Shown here piece by piece: positions 1-9,155 of a DNA stretch of 64,000 bases. Both the position numbers and the translations under genes were made by a program. Origin of the DNA: an uncultured Bacteroidales bacterium (GTDB lineage Bacteria > Bacteroidota > Bacteroidia > Bacteroidales > UBA932); the NCBI GenBank assembly GCA_947303465.1, contig CAMYYI010000005.1:1-64000 (forward strand), read 5' to 3'. Numbering within the stretch: the first letter of the stretch is position 1; every line of letters begins with the position of its first letter. The notes under the pieces were generated by a model that was not told the origin of the DNA, ran no database searches, and worked only from the letters and a program-made list of their open reading frames with translations.

Positions 1-1
1 C

Positions 2-607
2 TGGAGCCAGTGGACACAGGAAGAAATGGACAACTTCAAGACCCGTGACGTGCTGCTGGTACGCGGAACGATAGATGGGGAGTTGTTCGGTATTTTCGTC
101 ACCCATCTTCCTTCCAGGATCGGCGGCAAGGGCGCCGACCTCAGGCCCAGGGGGGCGGAGATCATTTATAACAGAGCGATGGAACTTCAGAAGGAGTTTC
201 CCGGCATCAAGATAGTGGTAATGGGAGATATGAACGACAATCCCACTGATCCCAGCATGACCGAGTTCCTCCGCGGCAAGGAGTTCCGCGAGGAGGTGAC
301 CGACGAGGACTTCTTCGACCCGTTCCTGAGCATGATCAAGGCGGGTTACGCTTCCCTGTACTATCAGGGCGGCAATAACATCTTCGATATAGTGATGGTG
401 AACAACGCCCTTGCAAACGCCCCCGACGGGACTTTCGAGATCCAGCCCATCGTAAAGCAGAAGTACTACGGACGTATCTTCGCAAAACCTTTCATGACCA
501 ATCAGAGCGGTCAGTACAAGGGAACGCCTTTCCGTACTTTCTCCGGTGGTTCGTTCATTGGCGGGTATTCCGACCACTATCCCACCTACATTGTAATCAG
601 GAAGTAG
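2..607 (+). CDS. endonuclease/exonuclease/phosphatase family protein (5' end outside window)
   Basis: Open frame from the window edge. Motifs FGIFVTHLPSR, VVMGDMNDNP and GGYSDHYPTYI fit the DNase I/EEP fold. Confidence 0.85.
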   Translation, partial: WSQWTQEEMDNFKTRDVLLVRGTIDGELFGIFVTHLPSRIGGKGADLRPRGAEIIYNRAMELQKEFPGIKIVVMGDMNDNPTDPSMTEFLRGKEFREEVTDEDFFDPFLSMIKAGYASLYYQGGNNIFDIVMVNNALANAPDGTFEIQPIVKQKYYGRIFAKPFMTNQSGQYKGTPFRTFSGGSFIGGYSDHYPTYIVIRK

Positions 608-632
608 ATTCTTCGCTTCGCTCAGAATGACA
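606..632. repeat. dispersed short repeat, intergenic copy (agattcttcgcttcgctcagaatgaca)
   Basis: Near-identical (one strand or the other) to copies at 26485-26514 and 44248-44275. Confidence 0.8.
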
Positions 633-648
633 AGAAACAATTACAGAT

Positions 649-3525
649 ATGATTAAGCGACTTTTATTGGCAATTGCGGTACTCCTTTCGTCACTGGTCC
701 TTTTTGCGCAGGACCCTACGGGCGGAGTGAAGGGTACGGTGGTGAACCGTAACGGCCGTCAGCCTGTCGAAAAGGCACGCCTTACCCTTTTCCAGGGAGC
801 CCAGCAGATTGCAGAGCTGGTTACGGATGAGGATGGAAACTTTTTCATCCCCAATCTGGAGAACGGTATGTACACCCTTCTCATCACTGCTCCTGATTTC
901 CTGGACAACCAGGTTCAGGTTACAGTGAACGACGGCTATGTAAAGAACATGTTCAAACTGTCCCTTACGGCAGCGCAGCAGAGTGCGGAAATAGATGACG
1001 ACTCTTTTGCAGCCTTCGATCTGGACGACTCGGGATACAACGACAATCCTACCATCCTCTTCGGTTCCAACGACGTGTTCAACAACATCGCCGGATACAA
1101 CTTCTCCGCCGTGCGTTTCCGCGCCCGTGGCTATTCGTCCGAATCGCAGGAGGTATATCTGGCCGGCGTAAAGCTCAACGATGCCATTACCGGATACAGT
1201 CCCTACTCCCTCTGGAGCGGACTGAACGAGGCCATGCGCTCGAAGGAAACGGTCAATGGTGTGGAGGTGTCCGATTATGGATTCGGAGGATACAATGGCC
1301 TTACCAACATCTTCGGCAACGCCTCCAGCGTCCGCAAGGGTCTCCGCGGGAGTGTCATGACCAACAGCGCCCTGTACCGTCTGCGTCTCATGGCTTCCTA
1401 CGCTACCGGCCCCATGGACAACGGCTGGGCATTCGCCGCCAACGTGAGCGCCCGACTGGGTGGCAACGACTGGATAGACGGTGTGTACTACCGTTCGTTC
1501 GCCTACTACCTGGCGGCGGACAAGGTCTTCGACCGCAGCAACAAGCTCAGCCTGGCTTTCTTTGCGACGCCCGGCGAGCGCGGCGCCCAGAACGCTTCCA
1601 CTCAGGAGGTTTACGACCTTATGGGAGACAATATGTACAACTCCAACTGGGGCTACCAGAACGGAATAGTACGTAACTCCCGCGTCCGCAAGACCCACGA
1701 GCCCGTTGCCTTCGTGAAGTACGATTTCACGCCTTCCGATACCTTCGTCGCCAGCGCTACGCTGCTCTACCGCTTTGGCAAGAACGGCTATACCGCTCTC
1801 GACTGGCATGACGCGCAGGATCCCCGTCCGGACTATTACCGCAACCTGCCGAGCTACTTCTATGACGAGAATACGGACATGAACCGTAACAACATGGACA
1901 AGTTCATGACGGCAAGGAACGTATGGACATACGCCTCGCAGTATCCCACTCTCACCCATATCGACTGGGACCGCCTGTACAACATCAACCAGTTGCAGCC
2001 CGGAGGACGTTCCAAGTACATACAGGAAGAGCGTCATGTAGACCAGAACGACCTCAATTTCGCTTCCAGCTTCAAGTGGCGTGCTGCCGACTTCGTTACC
2101 GTTACGGGAGGCCTCAGCGCCCGCATGAACCGCACGGAGTACTACAAGCAGGTGGCAGACCTCCTTGGAGGCGAGTATTTCATAGATACGGACAACTTCG
2201 CCGAGCGCGATTTTGCCGCGCAGCAGTGGAAACTGCAGAACGACCTTGATTACTACCTGGCCAACGGCAGTGCCCGCAACATCAAGGTTGGCGACAAGTA
2301 CGGATATGACTACCTGGCGCAGGTCCGCACCCTTGGCGGATGGGCCAACGGCCACTTCGTGTTCGGCAACTTCAGCGCCGACGTGGCCGGCCGGCTGGGA
2401 TACGAGTCGTTCTGGCGCGAAGGTCTGATGCGCAAGGGCCTTTTCCCCGGACAGCCTGAGGACGCAACAATGGCTGCAGCATGGCAGAACGCCGGAATCG
2501 TGCCTACAGACGAGTCTTCCTATGGCAAGTCCGCGGTCTCTTCCTTCTTCACTTACGCCGGCAAGCTCGGCCTCAATTATGTGATAGGAGGAAACCAGAG
2601 GGTATATGCCAACGTAGGCTACTTCAACGACGCTCCCAAGTTCAGCCAGGCTTTCCTCTCCCCGAGGACGCGAAATACCCTGATGGACGGCCTTACCACC
2701 GTAAAGACCTTTGCAAGCGACCTCAACTGGCAGTACAGCGGCAACGGAATCAATGTGCGCGCTACGGCCTACTACACCACCATCAAGGACCAGAGCAAGC
2801 TGATGAGCGCCTACGACGACATTCAGAACGCTTTCTCCAACTTTGCCATAACAGGCATCAACCAGCGTCATGCAGGTGTTGAGTTCGGCTTCAAGATGCC
2901 TACCTATCTGGTAGAGAACCTTTCTCTCCAGGGAGTGCTGGCATGGGGCAACAACATCTACACCTCCAACCCTGTCATGACCCAGACACTGGACAACAGT
3001 GCGGAGGTCGTGATGAAGGATGTTATGCTGCCTTACTGGAAGGCTACCTATTATGAGGACGGCAAGATAGTCAGGCATCACGTTCCTTCCACTCCGGAGC
3101 TTGCAACCAGCCTTGGACTGGCATACAACTACAACTACTGGTTCATCGATGCGGATGTGGAATACTTCGCCAATTCGTATCTGGATATGAGCCCCCTGTA
3201 CCGTACCGACTATGCGACTGCCGGACTCGACAACGACCCCACCTGGGACGAGATAGTGTATATGACCTCCCAGGAGAAGTTCGCTCCTGCGTTCCTGGTC
3301 AACTTCTCGGTTGGCAAGTCCTGGTATATCAAGTACAAGTATCAGCTCGGCTTCTCCCTGAACGCCAAGAACATACTTAACAATACCAATGTGAAGACCG
3401 GCGGTTACGAGCAGACCCGTATCGTAGACAACACCCTGTCCAACGAGCGCTTCTACCGCTTCGACCCCAAGTACTTCTACATGTCCGGATTCAATTACAT
3501 GTTGAACATCTATTTCAGATTCTAA
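649..3525 (+). CDS. TonB-dependent receptor with N-terminal carboxypeptidase-regulatory-like domain
   Basis: Signal peptide, GGVKGTVVNRNGRQPVEKARLTL domain, long beta-rich protein ending in the aromatic YFRF. Confidence 0.9.
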   Translation: MIKRLLLAIAVLLSSLVLFAQDPTGGVKGTVVNRNGRQPVEKARLTLFQGAQQIAELVTDEDGNFFIPNLENGMYTLLITAPDFLDNQVQVTVNDGYVKNMFKLSLTAAQQSAEIDDDSFAAFDLDDSGYNDNPTILFGSNDVFNNIAGYNFSAVRFRARGYSSESQEVYLAGVKLNDAITGYSPYSLWSGLNEAMRSKETVNGVEVSDYGFGGYNGLTNIFGNASSVRKGLRGSVMTNSALYRLRLMASYATGPMDNGWAFAANVSARLGGNDWIDGVYYRSFAYYLAADKVFDRSNKLSLAFFATPGERGAQNASTQEVYDLMGDNMYNSNWGYQNGIVRNSRVRKTHEPVAFVKYDFTPSDTFVASATLLYRFGKNGYTALDWHDAQDPRPDYYRNLPSYFYDENTDMNRNNMDKFMTARNVWTYASQYPTLTHIDWDRLYNINQLQPGGRSKYIQEERHVDQNDLNFASSFKWRAADFVTVTGGLSARMNRTEYYKQVADLLGGEYFIDTDNFAERDFAAQQWKLQNDLDYYLANGSARNIKVGDKYGYDYLAQVRTLGGWANGHFVFGNFSADVAGRLGYESFWREGLMRKGLFPGQPEDATMAAAWQNAGIVPTDESSYGKSAVSSFFTYAGKLGLNYVIGGNQRVYANVGYFNDAPKFSQAFLSPRTRNTLMDGLTTVKTFASDLNWQYSGNGINVRATAYYTTIKDQSKLMSAYDDIQNAFSNFAITGINQRHAGVEFGFKMPTYLVENLSLQGVLAWGNNIYTSNPVMTQTLDNSAEVVMKDVMLPYWKATYYEDGKIVRHHVPSTPELATSLGLAYNYNYWFIDADVEYFANSYLDMSPLYRTDYATAGLDNDPTWDEIVYMTSQEKFAPAFLVNFSVGKSWYIKYKYQLGFSLNAKNILNNTNVKTGGYEQTRIVDNTLSNERFYRFDPKYFYMSGFNYMLNIYFRF

Positions 3526-3529
3526 GCGT

Positions 3530-4678
3530 ATGAAAAAGATTGTTATTATCCTTTCCTTAGCCCTTGTGGCCCTGTCTTCGTGCAAGAGTCTGAAAGAGGA
3601 GTGGCAGCCCGTATTCACCTTCGGGGACAACGAGCCCGCCGCTTTCAAGCCCTGTTCGGAAGCAGACCTGCCCGGGTTCCCCGGCACTTTTACGAGCATA
3701 AAGGATCTCAAGAGCAAATATGTAGGTGGCGGAATAGAGATTACCGGCAATGTGTGGATCAAGGGCCAGGTGATTTCCAGCGACGAAACCGGCAATATCT
3801 ACCGCGAGCTCTATATCCAGGACGAGACCGGAGGCATCGATGTCAAGCTTGGAAGGTCCTCCCTGTACAGCGAGTATAAAATGGGACAGTGGGTCTATGT
3901 CTATTGTGACGGCTTCACTCTGGGTGCGTACAACGGTATGCCTCAGCTCGGCATGGCTCCTGACAACACTTCCGCCAACGAGTACGAGACGTCCTACATA
4001 GATTCTCAGGCCATTATCGACCTGCATGTGTTCCGCGGCGCATTTGCCGATCCGCTTCCTCCTCTGGAGGTCTCGGAGAATGATATCAAAGCCGCCATCA
4101 GCGCCGGCTATTCCGGAGAGCTCTGGGGAAAATATGTGATTATAAAGGGGCTCAAGTACGACAAACAGATTTTTGCCCTGCTGTATCCCAATCCCAACCT
4201 GCCTCACAAAAGCGGCAATCCGGAGAACCGCGTATTCCTCTCGGACAACGGAACCTGGGGTATAAACACCTGGGCAATGTCCAAGTCCAAATATGTTGAG
4301 TACATCAACAGCGGAGCATGGGATGCGGCGGAAGTCGGAAGCGGTAATACCAGGTACGGCCCCATCACAGGCAAGCCTGCAGATTATCTCAAGGACGGCA
4401 AGGTCCTGGGAAGCTTCGGCAAGGACGCCGAACTCAGCTACAAGGAAATAATGGTGAAATATGCCACCGCCAACTATGTGTCGCATTATTTCACGCTTGG
4501 CAAAACCTCCGTACAGGTTCGTACCAGCGGTTATTCCAAGTTCTGTGATTATGAAGTGGACAGCCGTATCATGGATGGCTCTGCCACCTGCGACATAAAG
4601 GGAATCCTGACCATTTACAGCGGTGCCGCCCAGTTCTCCCTGATAGACATCCCGGAGGTGTCCGTAAAGGTAAACTAA
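3530..4678 (+). CDS. DUF5689-type lipoprotein
   Basis: Lipobox LVALSSCKS; OB-like region VWIKGQVISSDETGNIYRELYIQDETGGIDVKL; directly downstream of the TonB receptor. Confidence 0.75.
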   Translation: MKKIVIILSLALVALSSCKSLKEEWQPVFTFGDNEPAAFKPCSEADLPGFPGTFTSIKDLKSKYVGGGIEITGNVWIKGQVISSDETGNIYRELYIQDETGGIDVKLGRSSLYSEYKMGQWVYVYCDGFTLGAYNGMPQLGMAPDNTSANEYETSYIDSQAIIDLHVFRGAFADPLPPLEVSENDIKAAISAGYSGELWGKYVIIKGLKYDKQIFALLYPNPNLPHKSGNPENRVFLSDNGTWGINTWAMSKSKYVEYINSGAWDAAEVGSGNTRYGPITGKPADYLKDGKVLGSFGKDAELSYKEIMVKYATANYVSHYFTLGKTSVQVRTSGYSKFCDYEVDSRIMDGSATCDIKGILTIYSGAAQFSLIDIPEVSVKVN

Positions 4679-4692
4679 TACGAGCAGTTTAA

Positions 4693-6690
4693 ATGAAAAA
4701 AATCATTCTGATAACCGGAGCCGCGATGATGCTGGCATCTTGTAACAATACCAACATTTTCCTCCAGGACTGGGATACCCCGTACGGGATTCCTCCGTTC
4801 GATAAGATTAAGGTAGCCGATTACATACCGGCGGTAAAGGAGGGAATCAAGCAGCAGGAGGCCGAGATTCAGGCTATTGTGGATTGCCCCGACGCTCCCG
4901 ACTTCGAGAACGTCATAGCGGCTCTCGACCGTAGCGGAGAGGTGCTGAACAAAGTGACGGCAGTCTTGTTCAACCTGATTGAGTCCGACTATGGCGAGGC
5001 TCTCAACAAGGCCGTGGAGGAAGCCACGCCCATGGTGTCTGCCCACAGCGACAATATTTTCATGAACGCCGGCCTCTTTGAGCGCGTCAAGGCGGTTTAC
5101 GAGTCGGACCAGAGCGGTCTTACCCGTGAGCAGCAGATGTTGCTGAAAAATGTTTATGAGCGGTTCATCCGCAACGGTATAGGACTGGACGAAGCCGGAC
5201 AGGCCCGCATGCGCGAAATAAACTCGGAGCTTTCCACTCTCAACCTTACCTTCGCAAACAACTTGCTGAAGGAGAACGGAGCCTTCAAGGAGGCTCTGGG
5301 TTTCCCTGCTTCGTCTTATTACGACAGGATGGGATCCGAGGAAGACCGTTCCCAGCGTGAGAAGATATTCCGCATGTATTCCATGCGCTGCAACAACGGC
5401 AATGAGTTCGATAACAAGGCCGTGCTGCTCCGCGAACTGGAACTCAATATAGAAAAGGCAAAGCTTCTGGGATATGATTCCCCGGCAGAGTTTATCCTGA
5501 GCTCCAAGATGGCTCACGACCCTGCTACGGTGGACGCTTTCCTGGCGAATATCATGGATGTCGCCATGGCGCGTGCCCGTGAGGAGGTAGCGGACATGCA
5601 GGAGATGATGGACAAGGACATAGCCGCCGGCCTGCTGCCCGACGGCTCCTGCATAGAGCCCTGGGACTATATGTACTACGCGGAACGTGTCCGCAAGGCC
5701 CGCTATGACCTGGACGAAGAAGAGGTCTCGCAGTACTTCAAGATGGAGAACGTGCGTGCCGGCGTCTTTGCAAATGCTTCAAGGCTGTACGGCATCAGCT
5801 TCGAGCCTCTCGAGGGCATAGCCCTGTACAATCCTGAGGCGGAGGCCTTCAAGGTAAGCGATTCCGACGGCTCGCTGATAGGCATAATAATCACCGACTA
5901 CTATCCCCGTGACAGCAAGCGCGGCGGAGCGTGGATGACCAACTTTGTGGAACAGCGCGAGGGGGTTCGTCCGGTAATAGTGAACGTCGGCAACTTCAAC
6001 AAGCCTACGGAAGATGCCCCGGCACTCCTCACCATAGACCAGGTTGAAACCATGTTCCATGAGTTCGGACATGCCCTCCACGGCCTGTTGAGCCAGTGCA
6101 AGTACCAGGGAACCAGCGGCACCTCCGTGAAGCGCGACTTCGTGGAATTCCCTTCACAGGTGAACGAGAACTGGGCCTTCGAACCCGAGGTGCTCGCCAC
6201 CTATGCCTTCCATTGGCAGACCGGGGAAGTAATCCCCCAGGAGCTTGTGGCCAAGGTTCAGGCCGCTGCCAACTTCAATCAGGGATTCACCACCGGAGAG
6301 CTTTGCGCAGCCAGTATCCTGGATATGAAGTGGTATGAGCTGTCCAGCGTAGAAGGTGTTGATGTAGAGGCGTTTGAGTCCGATGCCTGCAAGGCGATGG
6401 GACTTATAGACGAGATTATTCCCCGGTACCGCAGCACCTATTTCAACCATATTTTCGGTTCGAGCGGCTACAGCGCCGGCTATTACAGCTATCTGTGGGC
6501 CGAGGTACTGGACAAGGATGCCTTCGAGCTCTTCAAACAGAAGGGTATCTTTGACCCCGAGACTGCAATGAGCCTGCGCCGCAATGTTCTTGAGAAGGGC
6601 GGCAGCGAGGAGCCCATGACGCTCTACCGCAATTTCCGCGGTGCCGATCCCGATCCGGGAGCTTTGCTCCGCGCAAGGGGCCTCAAGTAG
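4693..6690 (+). CDS. M3 family metallopeptidase (peptidyl-dipeptidase/oligopeptidase type), lipoprotein
   Basis: HEFGHALHGLLS zinc motif, lipobox MLASCNN, M3 architecture. Confidence 0.93.
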   Translation: MKKIILITGAAMMLASCNNTNIFLQDWDTPYGIPPFDKIKVADYIPAVKEGIKQQEAEIQAIVDCPDAPDFENVIAALDRSGEVLNKVTAVLFNLIESDYGEALNKAVEEATPMVSAHSDNIFMNAGLFERVKAVYESDQSGLTREQQMLLKNVYERFIRNGIGLDEAGQARMREINSELSTLNLTFANNLLKENGAFKEALGFPASSYYDRMGSEEDRSQREKIFRMYSMRCNNGNEFDNKAVLLRELELNIEKAKLLGYDSPAEFILSSKMAHDPATVDAFLANIMDVAMARAREEVADMQEMMDKDIAAGLLPDGSCIEPWDYMYYAERVRKARYDLDEEEVSQYFKMENVRAGVFANASRLYGISFEPLEGIALYNPEAEAFKVSDSDGSLIGIIITDYYPRDSKRGGAWMTNFVEQREGVRPVIVNVGNFNKPTEDAPALLTIDQVETMFHEFGHALHGLLSQCKYQGTSGTSVKRDFVEFPSQVNENWAFEPEVLATYAFHWQTGEVIPQELVAKVQAAANFNQGFTTGELCAASILDMKWYELSSVEGVDVEAFESDACKAMGLIDEIIPRYRSTYFNHIFGSSGYSAGYYSYLWAEVLDKDAFELFKQKGIFDPETAMSLRRNVLEKGGSEEPMTLYRNFRGADPDPGALLRARGLK

Positions 6691-6705
6691 GATTTTTCCT
6701 GATTA

Positions 6706-7737
6706 TCAGAACGTCTTCCGTCTTACAAGGCGGAAGACGTTGTGTATTCTGGCCGGCGTGGCCGAGGCAATCATATTGGCCGCAGTCTCGCCCATGAGGG
6801 CAAAATCCGTGGAGATTGTGGTAAGGCCTCCCATAACCAAATCATTGAGAGGGAAGTCGTTGTACCCTATGATGAATATGTTGCGTCCTATCTCCAGCCC
6901 GGCCTCTTCAATTTTCTGCTTTATTGCCACCAGACCGTTCTCCAGCTGGCTGCTGAGGATCAGGCATACGTCGCCGGGGAGTATCTCGTCCGGCAGGCCG
7001 CTGCTGAATAATGCATTAATATGTTCCCTGGCTGCAAAAGCTCTCAGGCCTTCTTCTATAATGTCTTTGTAGAGGGATGAGTCCAGTGCTATGACACTCA
7101 GCCTGCCTTTCTGCCTGATCTCGTTTGCGTAGGGCTCCAGGGCCTCGCAGGCGTCATTTCCGAAGTCTTGATACACCACGCCGTAATTGCCCGGCAGGGC
7201 TTCAGTCCAGCGGTCGAGCAGAATCAGCTTGCGATTGGGTATCCTGCCCAGCTGGCGCAGCACTCCCTTCTGGGTTGCGGCGTCAAGAGGGAAGTGGGGG
7301 ATTACCACAAACCAGTCGTAGGCATGCAGGTTCAGGTCCAGATAGTAACGGAGCAGATCCACTTTCTGGTTGTGTACCAGCACGGTTATCTCATAATTGC
7401 CCTTCTCTGTAAGCCTTGTCTGCAATGCACTCAGAAGAATCTGCTTGTATATGCTTAATCCGTCACAGATAATGAGTACGCTCTGGTATTTGCCGCTGCT
7501 CTGCTTGACATAAAAGCCTTTCCCCTGACGGGGCTCGATAAGGCCGCGGTCGCGCAGGATTCCGTAGGTTTTTTTTACCGTTTCCTTGGACAGATCCAGC
7601 TTGCTTGCCAGCACGTTCATGCTGGGAAGAATCTCGCCGTCCTGGAGCTGTCCCGACTTGGCCGCTTTCTCAAATTGCTCAACCAACTGAGAATAATATG
7701 GCTTACGGCTGTTTTTATCCAAAATAAAGCGCATCAT
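6706..7737 (-). CDS. GntR family transcriptional regulator with LacI-like sensor domain
   Basis: N-terminal wHTH PYYSQLVEQFEKAAKSGQL...SMNVLASKLDLSKETVKKTYGILRDRGLI. The ORF opens at 7785; the probable start is MMRFILDK at 7737. Confidence 0.88.
   Translation of the reverse strand: MMRFILDKNSRKPYYSQLVEQFEKAAKSGQLQDGEILPSMNVLASKLDLSKETVKKTYGILRDRGLIEPRQGKGFYVKQSSGKYQSVLIICDGLSIYKQILLSALQTRLTEKGNYEITVLVHNQKVDLLRYYLDLNLHAYDWFVVIPHFPLDAATQKGVLRQLGRIPNRKLILLDRWTEALPGNYGVVYQDFGNDACEALEPYANEIRQKGRLSVIALDSSLYKDIIEEGLRAFAAREHINALFSSGLPDEILPGDVCLILSSQLENGLVAIKQKIEEAGLEIGRNIFIIGYNDFPLNDLVMGGLTTISTDFALMGETAANMIASATPARIHNVFRLVRRKTF
6710..6741. terminator. inverted repeat aacgtcttccg-N10-cggaagacgtt between convergent genes
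   Basis: Perfect 11-bp arms (6710-6720 and 6731-6741). Overlaps the last codons of the GntR gene. Confidence 0.6.
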
Positions 7738-7761
7738 TACGAATAATAATGAAAAAAAGTC

Positions 7762-7769
7762 TATATTTG
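7762..7769 (+). promoter_or_regulatory. Bacteroidetes -7 promoter element TATATTTG
   Basis: Matches TAnnTTTG; lies upstream of the sugar operon. Confidence 0.6.
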
Positions 7770-7770
7770 T

Positions 7771-7811
7771 ACCACAGTGCACCACAGTTGGAAATAACTA
7801 TACTGTGGTGC
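7771..7811. promoter_or_regulatory. candidate GntR operator: ACCACAGT direct pair plus inverted ACTGTGGT
   Basis: gcaccacagt (7779-7788) is the exact reverse complement of actgtggtgc (7802-7811); an extra accacagt lies at 7771-7778. Confidence 0.65.
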
Positions 7812-7825
7812 TGTACGGCAAAGGT

Positions 7826-9154
7826 ATGAAAATAAACTATAAATGGGAAGTGCTCCTGTTGCTGTGGATGGCTTATTTGCTCAACCAGGGCGACAGGCAG
7901 GTATTCAATACCGTCCTCCCGGCAATCAGGGACGCCCTTAATCTGACTGACACGTCGGTTGGCCTCATCGCAACAATTTTCAATTTATTCTACGCCCTCA
8001 TGGTACCCGTGGGCGGATGGGCGGGCGACCGCTTCAGCCGCAAATGGGTTACAACCATAAGCATATTGTTCTGGAGCGTGGCCACCATGTTCACCGGTCT
8101 TGCCACCAGTTTCTTCTGGCTTGTGGTGCTTCGCAGCGTTGCCACGGGAGGAGGGGAAGCCTTCTTCGGTCCCGCCAACTATTCGCTGCTCGGCCAGTAT
8201 CACACCGACACCAGGGCCCGGGCCATGTCCATCCACCAGACTTCCTACTATGTGGGAGTCATACTTGCCGGCTGGCTTGCCGGTCTCATTGCCGACAACC
8301 TTGGGTGGAAGTATTCCTTCATCATTTTCGGCGCTGCCGGTATCGTCTGGGGCATCCTGATGGTCATACGCCTGAAGGACTATCCGGAATCCGCATCGGC
8401 TGAGCAGACTGCGGCAACGGGGGCGTACTCAGCCGCAGCAGACAAGTTATCTGCGGAGCAGATGACGCAGGATGCGAGGATGGACGTAGCCCCCGGCCGC
8501 AGTCCTGCCCAGCCGGCAAAGCCCGGCTTCTTCGACGGCTTCAAAACCGTATTCACCACCCCTACCGCGCTTATGCTAACCATAGGCTTCAGCGGCTTCA
8601 TCTTCGTGATCACCGGATACATGACCTGGGTGCCGGCATACCTTCAGGAAGAGTTCGGCCAGAATCAGGCAACCGCAGGCTTCAACGCCATGTTCTGGAC
8701 CTACGTGGCCGCCTTCATAGGCGTGCTGCTGGCGGGGGCCCTGTCGGACAAACTGTCCGTCAAATCCAAGCGGCTCCGCATGATACTGCAATCCATCGGA
8801 ATGCTGGGCGGATCGGTCTTCCTCTTCCTTATGGGCGGCCATCCCGCGCTTCTGCTGCTCTATTTCAGCTTTGCCGGGTGGGGATTCTTCCGCGCATTCT
8901 TCGACGCAAACATCTATGCGGTTCTATATGACGTCACCCCGGAGCATCTGCACGCCTCCTGCTCCAGCGCCATGATAATGACAGGCTTTGCAGTAGGTGC
9001 ACTTGCCCCCGTGATCCTGGGTGCCATGAAAGAAAGCATGGGCAGCCTCAGCGCCACTTTCCCCATACTGGGCGTAATATGGGTGGTGTGCGGCATAATG
9101 CTGGCAATCATCGCCAGGACCAGCTACCAAAAAGATTATAATAAGATTCACTGA
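7826..9154 (+). CDS. MFS transporter (sugar/sugar-acid type)
   Basis: 12-TM type protein with GGWAGDRFSRKW motif. Long central loop contains a palindromic insertion. Confidence 0.9.
   Translation: MKINYKWEVLLLLWMAYLLNQGDRQVFNTVLPAIRDALNLTDTSVGLIATIFNLFYALMVPVGGWAGDRFSRKWVTTISILFWSVATMFTGLATSFFWLVVLRSVATGGGEAFFGPANYSLLGQYHTDTRARAMSIHQTSYYVGVILAGWLAGLIADNLGWKYSFIIFGAAGIVWGILMVIRLKDYPESASAEQTAATGAYSAAADKLSAEQMTQDARMDVAPGRSPAQPAKPGFFDGFKTVFTTPTALMLTIGFSGFIFVITGYMTWVPAYLQEEFGQNQATAGFNAMFWTYVAAFIGVLLAGALSDKLSVKSKRLRMILQSIGMLGGSVFLFLMGGHPALLLLYFSFAGWGFFRAFFDANIYAVLYDVTPEHLHASCSSAMIMTGFAVGALAPVILGAMKESMGSLSATFPILGVIWVVCGIMLAIIARTSYQKDYNKIH
8407..8504. repeat. imperfect palindromic element inside the MFS central loop
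   Basis: gactgcggcaacgggggcgtactc (8407-8430) versus ggacgtagcccccggccgcagtc (8482-8504): inverted with a few mismatches. Inner hairpin atctgc-gga-gcagat. Confidence 0.55.
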
Positions 9155-9155
9155 T

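Noticed and set aside
691-3795. 1034-aa minus-strand ORF
   Set aside because: Antisense to the TonB receptor; composition is a shadow of the codon bias of the coding strand and no family motif is visible.
6641-7072. plus-strand ORF with NVFRLTRRKT mirroring the GntR C-terminus
   Set aside because: Both strands encode similar peptides only because the 11-bp arms there are a perfect inverted repeat; the GntR gene is the real one.
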